Positions 40,985 through 49,875 are shown, counted from the stretch's first letter. The stretch: 64,000 nt of DNA from Brevibacillus sp051967035 (GCF_051967035.1 NZ_JBQCKK010000004.1:186001-250000), one strand, 5' to 3'. A program made the numbers and translations. The notes: a model not told the origin generated them from the sequence alone.

Positions 40985-42166
40985 TCATCCCCTCGCGCTA
41001 TCAGGGCGAACGTACACCTTCTTCCCTGCAACAAACGTCATCGTCACGTCAAAATTCTCGTCCAGCACGGCCATGTCAGCATCGTAGCCAACAGCCAGAC
41101 GCCCTTTCCGCTCGCCATAACCGAGAATGGAGGCAGGCGTACGGGATGCCATCTCGACCGCTTCCGGCAGCGGAACCCCGCTGAGCGCTACCATGTTGCC
41201 GACCGCCCTGTTCAGTGTCAGGACGCTTCCCGCAAGCGTCCCGTCGGCCAGTTTGGCCTGATTGTCACGGACGTGCACCTCCTGCCCGCCGAGATCGTAA
41301 GTGCCCTCGCAAAGCGCCGCTGCCCGCATGGAGTCGCTGACCAAGGCAAGCCGTCTTGCCGTTTTCACCCGGTACAAAATGTTCATCACCGCCGGATGAA
41401 CGTGAATGCCGTCTGCAATCAGCTCCGTGCTCACTTGCTCATAATACATCGCGGCCCCGACGCCCCCCGGCTCTCGCTGATGCAGCCCGGTCATCGCGTT
41501 GAAGCAGTGCGTGAAATGGCGCACGCCCGCTTCGACTGCTTCCGCCGCCTGGGCAAACGTCGCTCCGGTATGCCCTGCCGAAACGATCACGCCCTGTTCC
41601 TTCAGCCAGGCAATCGCTTCGAGCGCCTCCGGCTGCTCCGGCGCGATCGTCACGACTTTCAGCAGACCTCGGGACAGGCCGTACAGCCGCTGCACGGCTT
41701 CCAGCTTGGGCAGGGCGATGTTTTCTTCCTTTTGGGCCCCTTTGTAGCGCGGGTTGATCCACGGTCCTTCCAGGTGAATGCCGATGAGCTGTGCCCCCGG
41801 AAGCCCCTGCTGGCTGACCTGTGCGATGTTTTCCAGCACAGGCTCCAATTCCTCGTAGGACGCTGTCATCGTCGTCGCCACAAACGCGGTCACCCCGTAC
41901 CGCGCCAGCGCTGCGGAAATCGCCCGCAGCGATTCAGGCGTGCCGTCCATCGTATCGTGTCCATCAATCCCGTGTATGTGCATATCGACGAAGCCGGGGC
42001 AAATCCAGCCTGTCTCCGCTGTCACCACCTCTGTCGGCCACGGCTCGGCGTAGCCCGCTGCTTCCCCGGCATACGCAATCGTTCCGCCCGCCACGACAAC
42101 CAGCCCGTCTTCGATTGCTTGCCCCTCCGCGATGATTTTCCCTTTGAGGGCGTACCTTTGGTTCAT
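40985..42166 (-). CDS. nagA: N-acetylglucosamine-6-phosphate deacetylase
   Basis: A 393-residue amidohydrolase-superfamily enzyme converting GlcNAc-6-P to GlcN-6-P and acetate. PGFVDMHIHGIDGHDTMDG (metal HxH), HLEGPWINPRYKGAQ (metal Glu), SAGHTGATFAQ and THCFNAMTGLHQREPG (metal His), and ALVSDSMRAA (catalytic Asp) are all present. No nagB follows, which is unusual for B. subtilis-like operons. It could serve the amino-sugar kinase encoded 11 kb away. Confidence 0.93.
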   Translation of the reverse strand: MNQRYALKGKIIAEGQAIEDGLVVVAGGTIAYAGEAAGYAEPWPTEVVTAETGWICPGFVDMHIHGIDGHDTMDGTPESLRAISAALARYGVTAFVATTMTASYEELEPVLENIAQVSQQGLPGAQLIGIHLEGPWINPRYKGAQKEENIALPKLEAVQRLYGLSRGLLKVVTIAPEQPEALEAIAWLKEQGVIVSAGHTGATFAQAAEAVEAGVRHFTHCFNAMTGLHQREPGGVGAAMYYEQVSTELIADGIHVHPAVMNILYRVKTARRLALVSDSMRAAALCEGTYDLGGQEVHVRDNQAKLADGTLAGSVLTLNRAVGNMVALSGVPLPEAVEMASRTPASILGYGERKGRLAVGYDADMAVLDENFDVTMTFVAGKKVYVRPDSARG

Positions 42167-42214
42167 GGCGATTCCTCCGTTATGGCACGGCCGTCGTCTG
42201 CCGTTGCCGAATCC

Positions 42215-43285
42215 CTACCCCAAGCTGCCACATACCCGCTTGGTTTCCTCCACCAACTGCATAACAAGCTCGCCCGCCCCCAGCTCTCTGCCAAGTGGCG
42301 CAGCTTGTCCGGCCCACAGCGACATGTACCCGCTTTGCTGCTGTTTGCCGGAGGCCGCGCGAATGTCCTTGGTCAGGGCATTCAGCACCGGATAGGTCGG
42401 CAGTTCGTGCTCCAGCGGCGTCATTTTTCGGATGAAGTCGTTCTGGATTCCTCTCGCCCATTTTCCGGAAAACGCGCGCGTCAACACGATGTTCTCGTCG
42501 CTCGTTTCCCGAATGGCTTGCTTGTGCAGGGGATGTGCTCCGCTTTCCGGACACGTCAAAAACGCCGTCCCCAACTGTGCCGCTTCGGCTCCCAGCGCGA
42601 AAGCAGCAGCGATGCCTCGTCCATCCATCATCCCGCCGGCCGCAATCACGGGGATGCTTACCCGATCCACGATCTGCGGCACCAAAGCCATCGTGCCGAT
42701 CAGATTGCTGGGAGCGTCCGGCAAAAACGAGCCGCGATGCCCGCCCGCTTCACTGCCCTGGGCCACAATCATGTCCACTCCGCAAGCTTCGAGGGCCACC
42801 GCCTCCCGCACCGTCGTAGCCGTCCCGATGACCGTTACCCCTTTTTGCTTCAGCGCCTGGAGCGAGCGAGGATCGAGCATGCCAAACGTAAAACTGAACA
42901 CCGCAGGCGCCTCTTCCAGTACGACGGCCAACTGCTCGGCAAAATTTTCCGTAAAGCTCGTGATCGGGGGATCTTCCGGAATGTCCAGCTCGCGGCGAAC
43001 CGCACGGAGCGCCGCAGTCACATTCGCAGCAATCGGCTGGCCCTCGTCGAAGTCTTCCGGGATGAACAGATTGACGCCAAAAGGCTTCTCGGTCCGCTCG
43101 CGAATGGCGCGGATCGCATCCCGGATGTGCCGGGGACTCATGTAGGCCGCTCCAAGCGTGCCCAGCCCTCCTGCTTCCGAGACGGCTGCCACCAGTTCCG
43201 GTGTCGTAGCCCCGCCCGCCATGGGCGCCTGAATAATCGGCCATTGGATAGACAGGCGTGAGGTAATCCGATTCGCTTTCCACAT
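42215..43285 (-). CDS. Nitronate monooxygenase (2-nitropropane dioxygenase family)
   Basis: A 356-residue FMN-dependent TIM-barrel protein. WPIIQAPMAGGATTPELVAAVSEAGGLGTLG is the N-terminal FMN/phosphate motif, AQGSEAGGHRGSF carries the catalytic histidine, and IPVIAAGGMMDGRGIAAAFALGAEAAQLGTAFLTC the second FMN-binding segment. It is class I-like and would oxidise propionate-3-nitronate or other nitronates; FabK is a related alternative. The ATG at 43285 has GGAGG seven bases upstream. The VOC-NUDIX gene ends 32 bases upstream, so the two may be cotranscribed. Confidence 0.88.
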   Translation of the reverse strand: MWKANRITSRLSIQWPIIQAPMAGGATTPELVAAVSEAGGLGTLGAAYMSPRHIRDAIRAIRERTEKPFGVNLFIPEDFDEGQPIAANVTAALRAVRRELDIPEDPPITSFTENFAEQLAVVLEEAPAVFSFTFGMLDPRSLQALKQKGVTVIGTATTVREAVALEACGVDMIVAQGSEAGGHRGSFLPDAPSNLIGTMALVPQIVDRVSIPVIAAGGMMDGRGIAAAFALGAEAAQLGTAFLTCPESGAHPLHKQAIRETSDENIVLTRAFSGKWARGIQNDFIRKMTPLEHELPTYPVLNALTKDIRAASGKQQQSGYMSLWAGQAAPLGRELGAGELVMQLVEETKRVCGSLG

Positions 43286-43317
43286 GCTTCCTCCACTCCC
43301 TTTGTCTGTTTCTTTTT

Positions 43318-44373
43318 TTATCGGCGCGTCCGGCTCTCGCGTGAAAGCAATTCCAGAAAATGCGCCAGCACGCGCGCTGTCAATCCCCAGATGACGCGTC
43401 CGTCCAGCTCGTAAAACAGATGCTCGACCGTGCCCGTGCGCCACGGATACCGTTTGCCGCCGGGAATCAGGTGATACGGAAAGTCCTTCTCCGGCTGAGT
43501 GACCAGCGAGGAAGTATACCGGCTAGGCTCTGCGGCAGCCAGTTTCTCAAGCGGGATGACAAACACCTCGCCGACCTCCTCGGGGTTCGGCTTCATATCC
43601 GCGATCCCCTCCACGTAGCCCACAAACGGATAAACGGCGGCATGGCCCGGCCCGATCAACCGATCCAGCTCCCCGACGTAGTGAATGTTCTGAAGCGGCA
43701 CGCCCAGTTCCTCGCTCGTCTCCCGCCGCGCCGTCGCCCACTTCGATTCGTCGCCCTCCTCCGCCCGTCCGCCCGGAAAACAGATTTCGTTGGCCTGCCT
43801 GCGCATGGTGCTGGCCCGCTTTTCAAACAAGACTCCCAGCTTGCCGTCGTCCATTTTCACCAAAGGGAGCAAGATGCCAAATACGCCCTCCTGCCCCTCG
43901 CCGATCAGGCCTGGCTCGCGCTGCTTCAGCACCTGGGAAATCTCCTTCACAACCGCATCCACCGGCACCGGATCGGTCGCTTGCGCTGGAACCGATTCCG
44001 CCATTTCCGCCACTTCAATGAGGTTTTGGGCGGGATCGCGCACATAGATGGAACGGATCGGTCCCGTAGCCCCGGACCGATATACCGGTCCCTCCTCTAT
44101 CTCCACTCCGCATGCGGTTACGTTTTCCATCACTTGTTCCAGCGGAACGGCGGCAATCAGGCATAAAGCGGCAACGCCTGGCTGCGAAAACCGGGCTTTC
44201 GGCTCCGCTCCGCGTTCTGCCAGATGAAGCCTGATTTGTTGCTGCCCAACCTGCAAGGCTCGCCCGCCGTTTTCAACAGTCACAACCTGCATGCCCAGCG
44301 CGCGCTCGTAAAACTGGCAGGCTGCTTCCAGATCATGGACAGTCAAAACCAGATGGTCCAGTCGTTCGATCAC
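43318..44373 (-). CDS. VOC-domain / NUDIX (CoA-pyrophosphatase type) fusion protein
   Basis: A 351-residue two-domain protein in one uninterrupted frame. Residues 1-127 form a VOC/glyoxalase-like domain (IERLDHLVLTVHDLEAACQF, then SIYVRDPAQNLIEV), with His and Glu metal ligands in the usual places. Residues 140-351 form a NUDIX hydrolase with FEKRASTMRRQANEICFPGG and the box GGRAEEGD...RETSEELGV, matching the NudL/YeaB CoA-pyrophosphatase group. Both are usually separate proteins. I chose the GTG at 44373 because AAGGAG lies eight bases upstream and typical VOC proteins start there. Confidence 0.85.
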   Translation of the reverse strand: MIERLDHLVLTVHDLEAACQFYERALGMQVVTVENGGRALQVGQQQIRLHLAERGAEPKARFSQPGVAALCLIAAVPLEQVMENVTACGVEIEEGPVYRSGATGPIRSIYVRDPAQNLIEVAEMAESVPAQATDPVPVDAVVKEISQVLKQREPGLIGEGQEGVFGILLPLVKMDDGKLGVLFEKRASTMRRQANEICFPGGRAEEGDESKWATARRETSEELGVPLQNIHYVGELDRLIGPGHAAVYPFVGYVEGIADMKPNPEEVGEVFVIPLEKLAAAEPSRYTSSLVTQPEKDFPYHLIPGGKRYPWRTGTVEHLFYELDGRVIWGLTARVLAHFLELLSRESRTRR

Positions 44374-44468
44374 GCTCACCACTCCTTCCTGTCCCGTCCC
44401 TGAACGATTGTACGCTCCTGTCTCCTTCCGAATAGCCAAGCTGTCGAAATCCCATGTCTGTTACCACT

Positions 44469-44496
44469 ATTATACAACCAAACGCCGCCTTACCAA
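44469..44496 (-). promoter_or_regulatory. Candidate promoter of the VOC-NUDIX gene
   Basis: Minus-strand TTGGTA (44496-44491), 16 bases, TATAAT (44474-44469), about 95 bases before the GTG start. Confidence 0.55.
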
Positions 44497-44623
44497 CCGC
44501 GAACGGATAGACGGGCGTGTTCTTTGCAGAGAACAGGCGAAGCATGGCGGGCCGACAAGCTTGTCGTAGCCGGGTAGCCGGATATGTGGCGAGCCTGCCC
44601 GGCGTCGTTTTTGTCTGCATACA

Positions 44624-44676
44624 AGAAAAAGGCGAGCGCCTCTCCCGGAACACCTGGTTCGGAAGATACGCTCGCT
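44624..44676 (-). terminator. Terminator of the FecCD permease operon
   Basis: Minus-strand GCGAGCG and CGCTCGC flank a 30-base loop and are followed by CTTTTTC. It lies in the 410-base gap 44374-44783; besides this and the promoter above I see no gene there. Confidence 0.65.
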
Positions 44677-44783
44677 GCTTCGCGATTCGTACATGTTTGT
44701 TCGTTTGGGCGGGAGGTCGCTTGCGCCCGGTGTACGAGGGCAGGACCCTGGCACCTCCGCAGCGACGTCGCGCCCTTTTGTCT

Positions 44784-45815
44784 CTACGCCTTGGAACGGG
44801 CCAGCAAGTACAAGAAGTACGGAGCCCCGATCACAGCGACCACGATGCCCGTGGGAATCTCGGACGGCTGCAAAATCCAGCGTCCGATCGTGTCGGCGAC
44901 GATGACCAGGAGCGCGCCTGTCAAGGCAGAGGTGGGCAAAAGCATCTCGTGCTTCGGCCCGACAAGCCTGCGGGCCAGGTGCGGCCCAATCAGACCGACA
45001 AAGCCGATCCCGCCGCTGACCGCCACGCACGAGGCAGCCAGTCCGACCGAGGCGCCCAACAGTTTAAGCTGCTCTTTCGCCACCGGAGCGCCAAGCCCAA
45101 TCGACAGCTCCTCTCCCAGATTGAGAATGTTCATCACCCGCGCCTTGTAAAAGACGAAAGGCAAGAGGACGACAATCCACGGCAAGAGCGACAGGACGAA
45201 TTTCCAGTTCGTTCCCCAAATGCTTCCGGCAAGCCATGTCGCCACGAACTGATATTTGTCCGGGCTCAGCTTGAGCGTCAGCACGATCATCGCCGCGCTC
45301 ATCCCCGCAGCGACGGCAATCCCGGTCAGCAAAATACGAATCGGCAACACGCCTTTGTGGCGTTGATAGGAAAGAACGAAAATCAAGGCCGCAGTCAGGC
45401 TCGCGCCAACCAAAGCCAGCACCGGCAGCAAAAAGACGGGCGCGGCAGCCGTCGACGGATAGAAGGAAATGAACAGCATGACCATCAAGCCCGCGCCGGA
45501 GTTGATCCCCAAGATTCCCGGGTCCGCCAGGGCGTTGCGGGAGATCCCTTGAATGATGCAGCCGGAAACCGCCAGACCTGCGCCGATCAACAGCGAAATG
45601 ACAATGCGCGGCAAGCGGAAGTCAAACAAAATCAGGTTCTGCTTCTCGGTGCCCTGCCCGAACAAGGTCTTGAGCAAATCCATCGGCGACAACCGGATGT
45701 ATCCCGTGTTCATGCTGACGATGAAAGCAAGCAGGATGAGTACAGTAAGAATTGTCATGACAAGAATGCCCTTGCTGCGCTTGCGGGCATCCAGATAAGC
45801 CGTAGCTGGTTGCAT
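44784..45815 (-). CDS. Iron-siderophore ABC transporter permease (FecCD family)
   Basis: A 343-residue permease with about nine to ten helices. FRLPRIVISLLIGAGLAVSG, GISRNALADPGILGINSGAG and GFVGLIGPHLARRLVGPKHEML (the ATPase-contact loop) are diagnostic of FecCD/BtuC-type permeases. It pairs with the permease two bases upstream to form a heterodimeric channel, as FeuB/FeuC or YfiZ/YfhA do. No ATPase gene is in the cluster, so a shared ATPase encoded elsewhere is expected. Confidence 0.92.
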   Translation of the reverse strand: MQPATAYLDARKRSKGILVMTILTVLILLAFIVSMNTGYIRLSPMDLLKTLFGQGTEKQNLILFDFRLPRIVISLLIGAGLAVSGCIIQGISRNALADPGILGINSGAGLMVMLFISFYPSTAAAPVFLLPVLALVGASLTAALIFVLSYQRHKGVLPIRILLTGIAVAAGMSAAMIVLTLKLSPDKYQFVATWLAGSIWGTNWKFVLSLLPWIVVLLPFVFYKARVMNILNLGEELSIGLGAPVAKEQLKLLGASVGLAASCVAVSGGIGFVGLIGPHLARRLVGPKHEMLLPTSALTGALLVIVADTIGRWILQPSEIPTGIVVAVIGAPYFLYLLARSKA

Positions 45816-45817
45816 CT

Positions 45818-46873
45818 TTACATCTCCCTTCTTTCTTTACGTGCGAGGTAAAGGAAGAACGGAACGCCAATCAGCGCAATAAGTGCTCCCAGAGGTGTTT
45901 CGTACGGCGGATTCACCATTCGCGCGGCCAGGTCGGCAAACACGACAAGCAAGCTGCCCAAAACGGCCGAGCATGGAATGACCCAGCGATAGTCGACCCC
46001 GACGAGATAGCGGGTTACGTGCGGAATAATCAGGCCGACAAAGCCAACCGCGCCTACGACCGCAACGGCCGAGCCTGCCAAAATCAGCACGATGACGGTG
46101 CCCGCCAGCTTGACGAGCGCTGTCCGCTGCCCCAGTCCTTTGGCGATCTCCTCGCCCAGACTGAGCATGGTAATCGAACGCGACAAAGCAATCGCCCCCA
46201 GGATGGCCGCCGCAATCCAGGGGAACATCACTTTCAGCTGGAACCATTTCGTTCCGGCTACTCCCCCTGCGTACCAGAAAGCGAGGTCTTGTCCGATTTT
46301 GAAGTACAGCGCGATTCCTTCGCTCAGCGCGGACAAAAGCGCACTGAGCGCCGCCCCGGCCAGTACGAGTCGCACAGGGGTCAGCCCGCCTTTGGCCATT
46401 GAGCCAATCCCGTAAACCAAGGCTGCTCCTACGCCTGCCCCCAAGAAGCCGTACAGGATCAAATACATGAACGGCATTCCCGGAAAAAACGCAAAGCAAA
46501 GCGCAATCACGAAGCCCGCCCCCGCATTCAGTCCGAGCAAGCCGGAGTCTGCGAGCGGATTGCGCGTCATCCCCTGCATGATCGCGCCTGCAACCGCAAA
46601 GCTGGCTCCGACCATCGCTCCTCCCAGCAAGCGGGGAAGGCGTATCTCCTGAATAATCTGATGTTGCGTGATATCCGGATTAAAATGAAAAATGGCGTCC
46701 CATACGACAGAAAACCGGATGTCGGCTGCCCCGAATGACACGGACAGAAACATGCCGAAGAGCAAGGCCAAAACGCCGCCCGTCAGAATCAGCGTTGCCG
46801 CCCACGGACGCGAACGAAACTGTTCCGCTTTCGATTTGGCTCCTTGTTTCAAAGAGTGTACCTGTTGACCCAT
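45818..46873 (-). CDS. Iron-siderophore ABC transporter permease (FecCD family)
   Basis: A 351-residue FecCD permease, the first gene of the two-permease operon. IRLPRLLGGAMVGASFAVAG, GMTRNPLADSGLLGLNAGAG and GFVGLIIPHVTRYLVGVDYR are present. The ATG at 46873 has AAAAGGTGG upstream; an ATG at 46891 lacks a site. A consensus promoter and Fur box precede it. It works with the downstream permease and the binding protein encoded at 48837-49838. Confidence 0.92.
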   Translation of the reverse strand: MGQQVHSLKQGAKSKAEQFRSRPWAATLILTGGVLALLFGMFLSVSFGAADIRFSVVWDAIFHFNPDITQHQIIQEIRLPRLLGGAMVGASFAVAGAIMQGMTRNPLADSGLLGLNAGAGFVIALCFAFFPGMPFMYLILYGFLGAGVGAALVYGIGSMAKGGLTPVRLVLAGAALSALLSALSEGIALYFKIGQDLAFWYAGGVAGTKWFQLKVMFPWIAAAILGAIALSRSITMLSLGEEIAKGLGQRTALVKLAGTVIVLILAGSAVAVVGAVGFVGLIIPHVTRYLVGVDYRWVIPCSAVLGSLLVVFADLAARMVNPPYETPLGALIALIGVPFFLYLARKERREM

Positions 46874-46949
46874 ACTAGCCACCTTTTCCATTCATGATGT
46901 ACATTCACGAAAACGACGCTGTCTCCTTCCCTCTCCCAAAATCTGAAAT

Positions 46950-47001
46950 TGATTCTTATTATCATAGTTGGATTTTAGGCGATGGACGAAAAGGGTGTCA
47001 A
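46950..47001 (-). promoter_or_regulatory. Promoter and Fur box of the permease operon
   Basis: Minus-strand TTGACA (47001-46996), 18 bases, TAAAAT (46977-46972), then a 7-1-7 Fur box TGATAAT-A-AGAATCA (46964-46950) covering the likely start site. Iron repression by Fur is expected. Confidence 0.8.
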
Positions 47002-47004
47002 TGG

Positions 47005-47051
47005 ACAAAAGGGAGCTGTTTGGTACAAGCGGGAAACTTTCCGCGGCTCCC
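47005..47051 (-). terminator. Terminator after the AraC-type regulator
   Basis: Minus-strand GGGAGC (47051-47046) and GCTCCC (47016-47011) enclose an inner CGCGGAAA/TTTCCCGC stem and are followed by TTTT. It starts at the out-of-frame stop codon of the regulator's original reading frame, which supports that frame as the ancestral end. Confidence 0.75.
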
Positions 47052-47168
47052 TACGCCAGCACCCTGAGAATATCGTCGATCTTTTTCCCGTTGGCAATGA
47101 TCCCGTGATTCATCCAGGTGATAAAATCGACCTCGTACGCACACTGGTTGCGAACGGCCCGCAACTTA
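47051..47168 (-). other. Out-of-frame remnant of the AraC-type regulator's C-terminus
   Basis: After the codon CAG at 47171-47169 the regulator frame hits TAA. Skipping the single T at 47168 gives 38 more codons in the +1 frame, from KLRAVRNQCAYEVDF to KKIDDILRVLA and a TAG at 47053-47051. This matches the end of the homologous binding protein (DPLWQSVPAVKKGHVYQMDR, and MMKADDLLKTFVH), so it is the true former C-terminus. Confidence 0.85.
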
Positions 47169-48644
47169 CTGCCAGACAGGGTGCTGGATCAGCCGCTGTT
47201 CCGCGCCTTTGTCTTTTTCGTGCCATTTGTCAAACGCGTAGAAAACATGGTCGGGATCAAGCAGAGCGAGCCACTCCCACGGCTTCCCTGCCCGCGCCTC
47301 GGAGGTGGAAAGCGCTTGAACCAGCGGATGCGGCTGCAAGCCCACATCCTCGAACATCACGGGAGCCGTGTACGTTTTCTCCACGATAATCTTGTCAGGC
47401 AAGATGCGCAAAAACATAGCCGTCTGTCCCTTCATCCGGCGGGACAGCTTGCTTTTGGCAGCTACCGCCTTGCGGTCGTACTGCGCGATCGCCCGGTCGG
47501 CTCGATCGCGCCGATGGAGCCAATCGCCCAAAATGCGCATAGTCGTGCGCCAGTCAGGGCCAAGCTGCCGCACGAGGCACGTCCGCGCGATTTTTGCGCA
47601 TTGCTCGTAGTGGGCCGATTCCCAGCCCGTGCAGGAGCGCAGCATGATGAGGTCCGGGTTGCTTTTGGACAACGTCTGCACCTCATCCCTAAGCACGTCA
47701 AAGGTCGGAACGTCCTGCAAGCCGAGGTAATCCTGTTTGCCCCAGTAGGAATGCGCCCATTGCACAATCGGCGTAATTCCCAGGGAGTACAGGTAGTCTT
47801 CCATGAACAGGGAAACGACGCGCAAATCGTCCCGGTGAACATTGCGGTACTTCCCTGGTGCAACCCCGACCATTTGCTTGAAGCGACGGTTGAAATAATA
47901 TTCGCTGGTAAACCCGACATTTTGCGCGATTTCATGCACCCGGTCGCCCGTCAGCAGCAACAGCTGCTTGGCCCGCTTGATGCGCAAGCCGTTGATGTAG
48001 TCGAGCGGAATCTGTCCGGTCAACTCCTTGAACAACTGCGTATAGCGCCAGCGCGGAACGGCTGCCTCCTGCGCCAGCTGCTCGACTGTCAGCGGCTTTT
48101 GGTAATGCTGCTGGACGTACGCAATCGAGCGCTCCACGGCACGCAGCGGGTCCTCTGCCGACCTCCCCGCCGCATTTTGCCGGAGCAGGTCGCCCAGCAT
48201 CGTCTCGAAGCGGATGTGATTGGCATAGCGCTCAAGCGGATCTGTCTCGTCGCGGCGGGCATAGATTTCCTCGATGCTCTCCACCAATCGGGAAAATGGC
48301 GTGCAAACCATCTCTCCTGTCCAAAAGCTCTGCGTCGCTTCCTCCTGTTGCGGGTGCAGCGGCACCCTCCGGAAAGTCAAGCGATAGTATTCAAGCTCCC
48401 GCTCCGCCGCGCATATGTACGCATGCCGCCCCGGCTCGACGATCCAGCAGCTTTCTTTTCCCAGGCAAAAGCGGGAGGAATCGACCTGCAAGCCCCCGCG
48501 TCCATCGATTGTCACGATCATGGTAAAGTCATGCGATTCGCGGCTGTCCTGGCACGTATGCGATGCGAGAACTCCCCGTTCCATGCCCGTCAGCACATAA
48601 ATCGCCGATGGGTACAGCTGTCCATTCGTACCGTTCGTGTCCAT
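47166..48644 (-). CDS. AraC-type regulator with siderophore-binding (Btr-like) domain, C-terminus frameshifted
   Basis: A 492-residue reading frame: an N-terminal cupin-like region, two AraC helix-turn-helix units (LTVEQLAQEAAVPRWRYTQL and VHEIAQNVGFTSEYYFNRRF, about residues 185-280), then a type III periplasmic-binding-protein domain. The plan is that of B. subtilis Btr, an activator that senses ferri-bacillibactin. The domain contains ITPIVQWAHSYWGKQDYLGL, nearly identical to the adjacent binding protein. A one-base insertion removes the last 38 residues (see remnant). The ATG at 48644 has GGGTGAGGGT upstream; ATG 48656 is an alternative. A Fur box and promoter precede it. Confidence 0.85.
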   Translation of the reverse strand: MDTNGTNGQLYPSAIYVLTGMERGVLASHTCQDSRESHDFTMIVTIDGRGGLQVDSSRFCLGKESCWIVEPGRHAYICAAERELEYYRLTFRRVPLHPQQEEATQSFWTGEMVCTPFSRLVESIEEIYARRDETDPLERYANHIRFETMLGDLLRQNAAGRSAEDPLRAVERSIAYVQQHYQKPLTVEQLAQEAAVPRWRYTQLFKELTGQIPLDYINGLRIKRAKQLLLLTGDRVHEIAQNVGFTSEYYFNRRFKQMVGVAPGKYRNVHRDDLRVVSLFMEDYLYSLGITPIVQWAHSYWGKQDYLGLQDVPTFDVLRDEVQTLSKSNPDLIMLRSCTGWESAHYEQCAKIARTCLVRQLGPDWRTTMRILGDWLHRRDRADRAIAQYDRKAVAAKSKLSRRMKGQTAMFLRILPDKIIVEKTYTAPVMFEDVGLQPHPLVQALSTSEARAGKPWEWLALLDPDHVFYAFDKWHEKDKGAEQRLIQHPVWQ

Positions 48645-48660
48645 ACCCTCACCCATCACA

Positions 48661-48710
48661 TGAGAATGATTATCATTGTATATTATACGGGGGCAGTCGG
48701 GATTTGCCAA
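48661..48710 (-). promoter_or_regulatory. Promoter and Fur box of the AraC-type regulator
   Basis: Minus-strand TTGGCA (48710-48705), 17 bases, TATAAT (48687-48682), and a perfect 7-1-7 Fur box TGATAAT-C-ATTCTCA (48675-48661) over the start site. Confidence 0.88.
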
Positions 48711-48836
48711 GCAAAAGAGCAGGTCCGGCTATGGCGGATGGCTTTGTCACACAGAAAAGGGCGGCCCGCGACGCAGTTTCACCTGCTCCGGGTCACCCTC
48801 TTCCTGCTGCCTCCCAGTTTGCCGACACGCCTGGCT

Positions 48837-49838
48837 CTAGTGGACGAACGTCTTGAGCAGATCGTCAGCTTTCATCATGTTCGCCAGGACCGCGCCAGAC
48901 TGCCAGTGCGTCCGGTCCATCTGGTAGACATGTCCTTTTTTCACCGCCGGAACGGATTGCCAGAGCGGGTCCTGAAGAATTTTCAGCGCCTCCTGGTTTT
49001 CCGGGGAATCCCAGCCGCCGTTGGACGGGAAAATGATGATGTGGTCCGCATGGATCGACGGAATCGCTTCCTCGCTCAGCACCACGTGCGTATCCTGGTT
49101 TTTCGCCGCTTCATAAGGCTGTAGCCCCAGCTCCTTGTAGATGACGCCCGTGTACACGTTGCCTTCTCCAAACAGAGCCAGTGTCGGCTTGTCCCCCACG
49201 TTCAGGCGGATGACGGCCACGGTTTCCTTGCCGATTGCCTTTACCAGCTTCGCGCGGGCGTCTGCCATTTTTGCCTCGTACTTTTTCACAGCCTCGTCGG
49301 CTTTTTCCGGGATGCCCAATACGTCGGCGATTTTTTTCAGTCGGCCAATCGTGTCGTTGCGCAGTTCATCCGGCAGTTTATAGGTAGGCGCTACCTTGCT
49401 GTACTGTTCGTATTTCGCGGCATCCGCGCCTCCGTCGACGATAATCAGGTCAGGGTTGGCGGCAATCAGCGCCTCCATGCTGCCTGTGATGTCAAATTGC
49501 GGCACATCCAGCCCGAGGTAGTCCTGTTTGCCCCATGCCGGGTGGTACCACTGGACGATCGGCGTCACGCCCAAGGCCAGCAAGTAGTCCTCCTGATAGA
49601 TGGCCGCCACTCGCTTAGGATGCGCGGGAATCGTGACCTCTCCGTACGCATCCCGGACGACTCTCGTTTCCGCTGATGCCTCCTTGCCGTCTGCCGCTGG
49701 CTTTTGTCCGGCTTGCTGCTGCTCGGTGCTTGCCGCCTGCGGTTCCGGCGCTTTCTCTGTGCACGCTGCGAGTCCTGCCAGCGCGATCAGCAGGATAGCC
49801 CCCCATGTGAATGCGATTGTCCGCCTCTTTCTCCTCAT
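48837..49838 (-). CDS. Iron-siderophore binding lipoprotein (FeuA/YfiY-type)
   Basis: A 333-residue class III binding protein with a lipobox (LAGLAAC, Cys26), a Gln/Ala/Lys-rich linker and the two-lobe domain (VTIPAHPKRVAAIYQEDYLL; VTPIVQWYHPAWGKQDYLGL; NPDLIIVDGGAD; WQSVPAVKKGHVYQMDR). It should deliver a ferric siderophore to the FecCD permeases. The ATG at 49838 has GGAGAGGG nine bases upstream; the frame opens 33 codons earlier. The regulator gene follows in the same direction but has its own promoter. Confidence 0.92.
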   Translation of the reverse strand: MRRKRRTIAFTWGAILLIALAGLAACTEKAPEPQAASTEQQQAGQKPAADGKEASAETRVVRDAYGEVTIPAHPKRVAAIYQEDYLLALGVTPIVQWYHPAWGKQDYLGLDVPQFDITGSMEALIAANPDLIIVDGGADAAKYEQYSKVAPTYKLPDELRNDTIGRLKKIADVLGIPEKADEAVKKYEAKMADARAKLVKAIGKETVAVIRLNVGDKPTLALFGEGNVYTGVIYKELGLQPYEAAKNQDTHVVLSEEAIPSIHADHIIIFPSNGGWDSPENQEALKILQDPLWQSVPAVKKGHVYQMDRTHWQSGAVLANMMKADDLLKTFVH

Positions 49839-49875
49839 GCTTCTGCCCTCTCCTCTTTTACGGATGCGTTTGTGA

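Noticed and set aside
47160..47175. Programmed +1 frameshifting at CAG-TAA-G in the AraC-type gene
   Set aside because: There is no upstream stimulatory ribosome-binding element or slippery codon like CTT-TGA in prfB; a mutation or assembly error is simpler.
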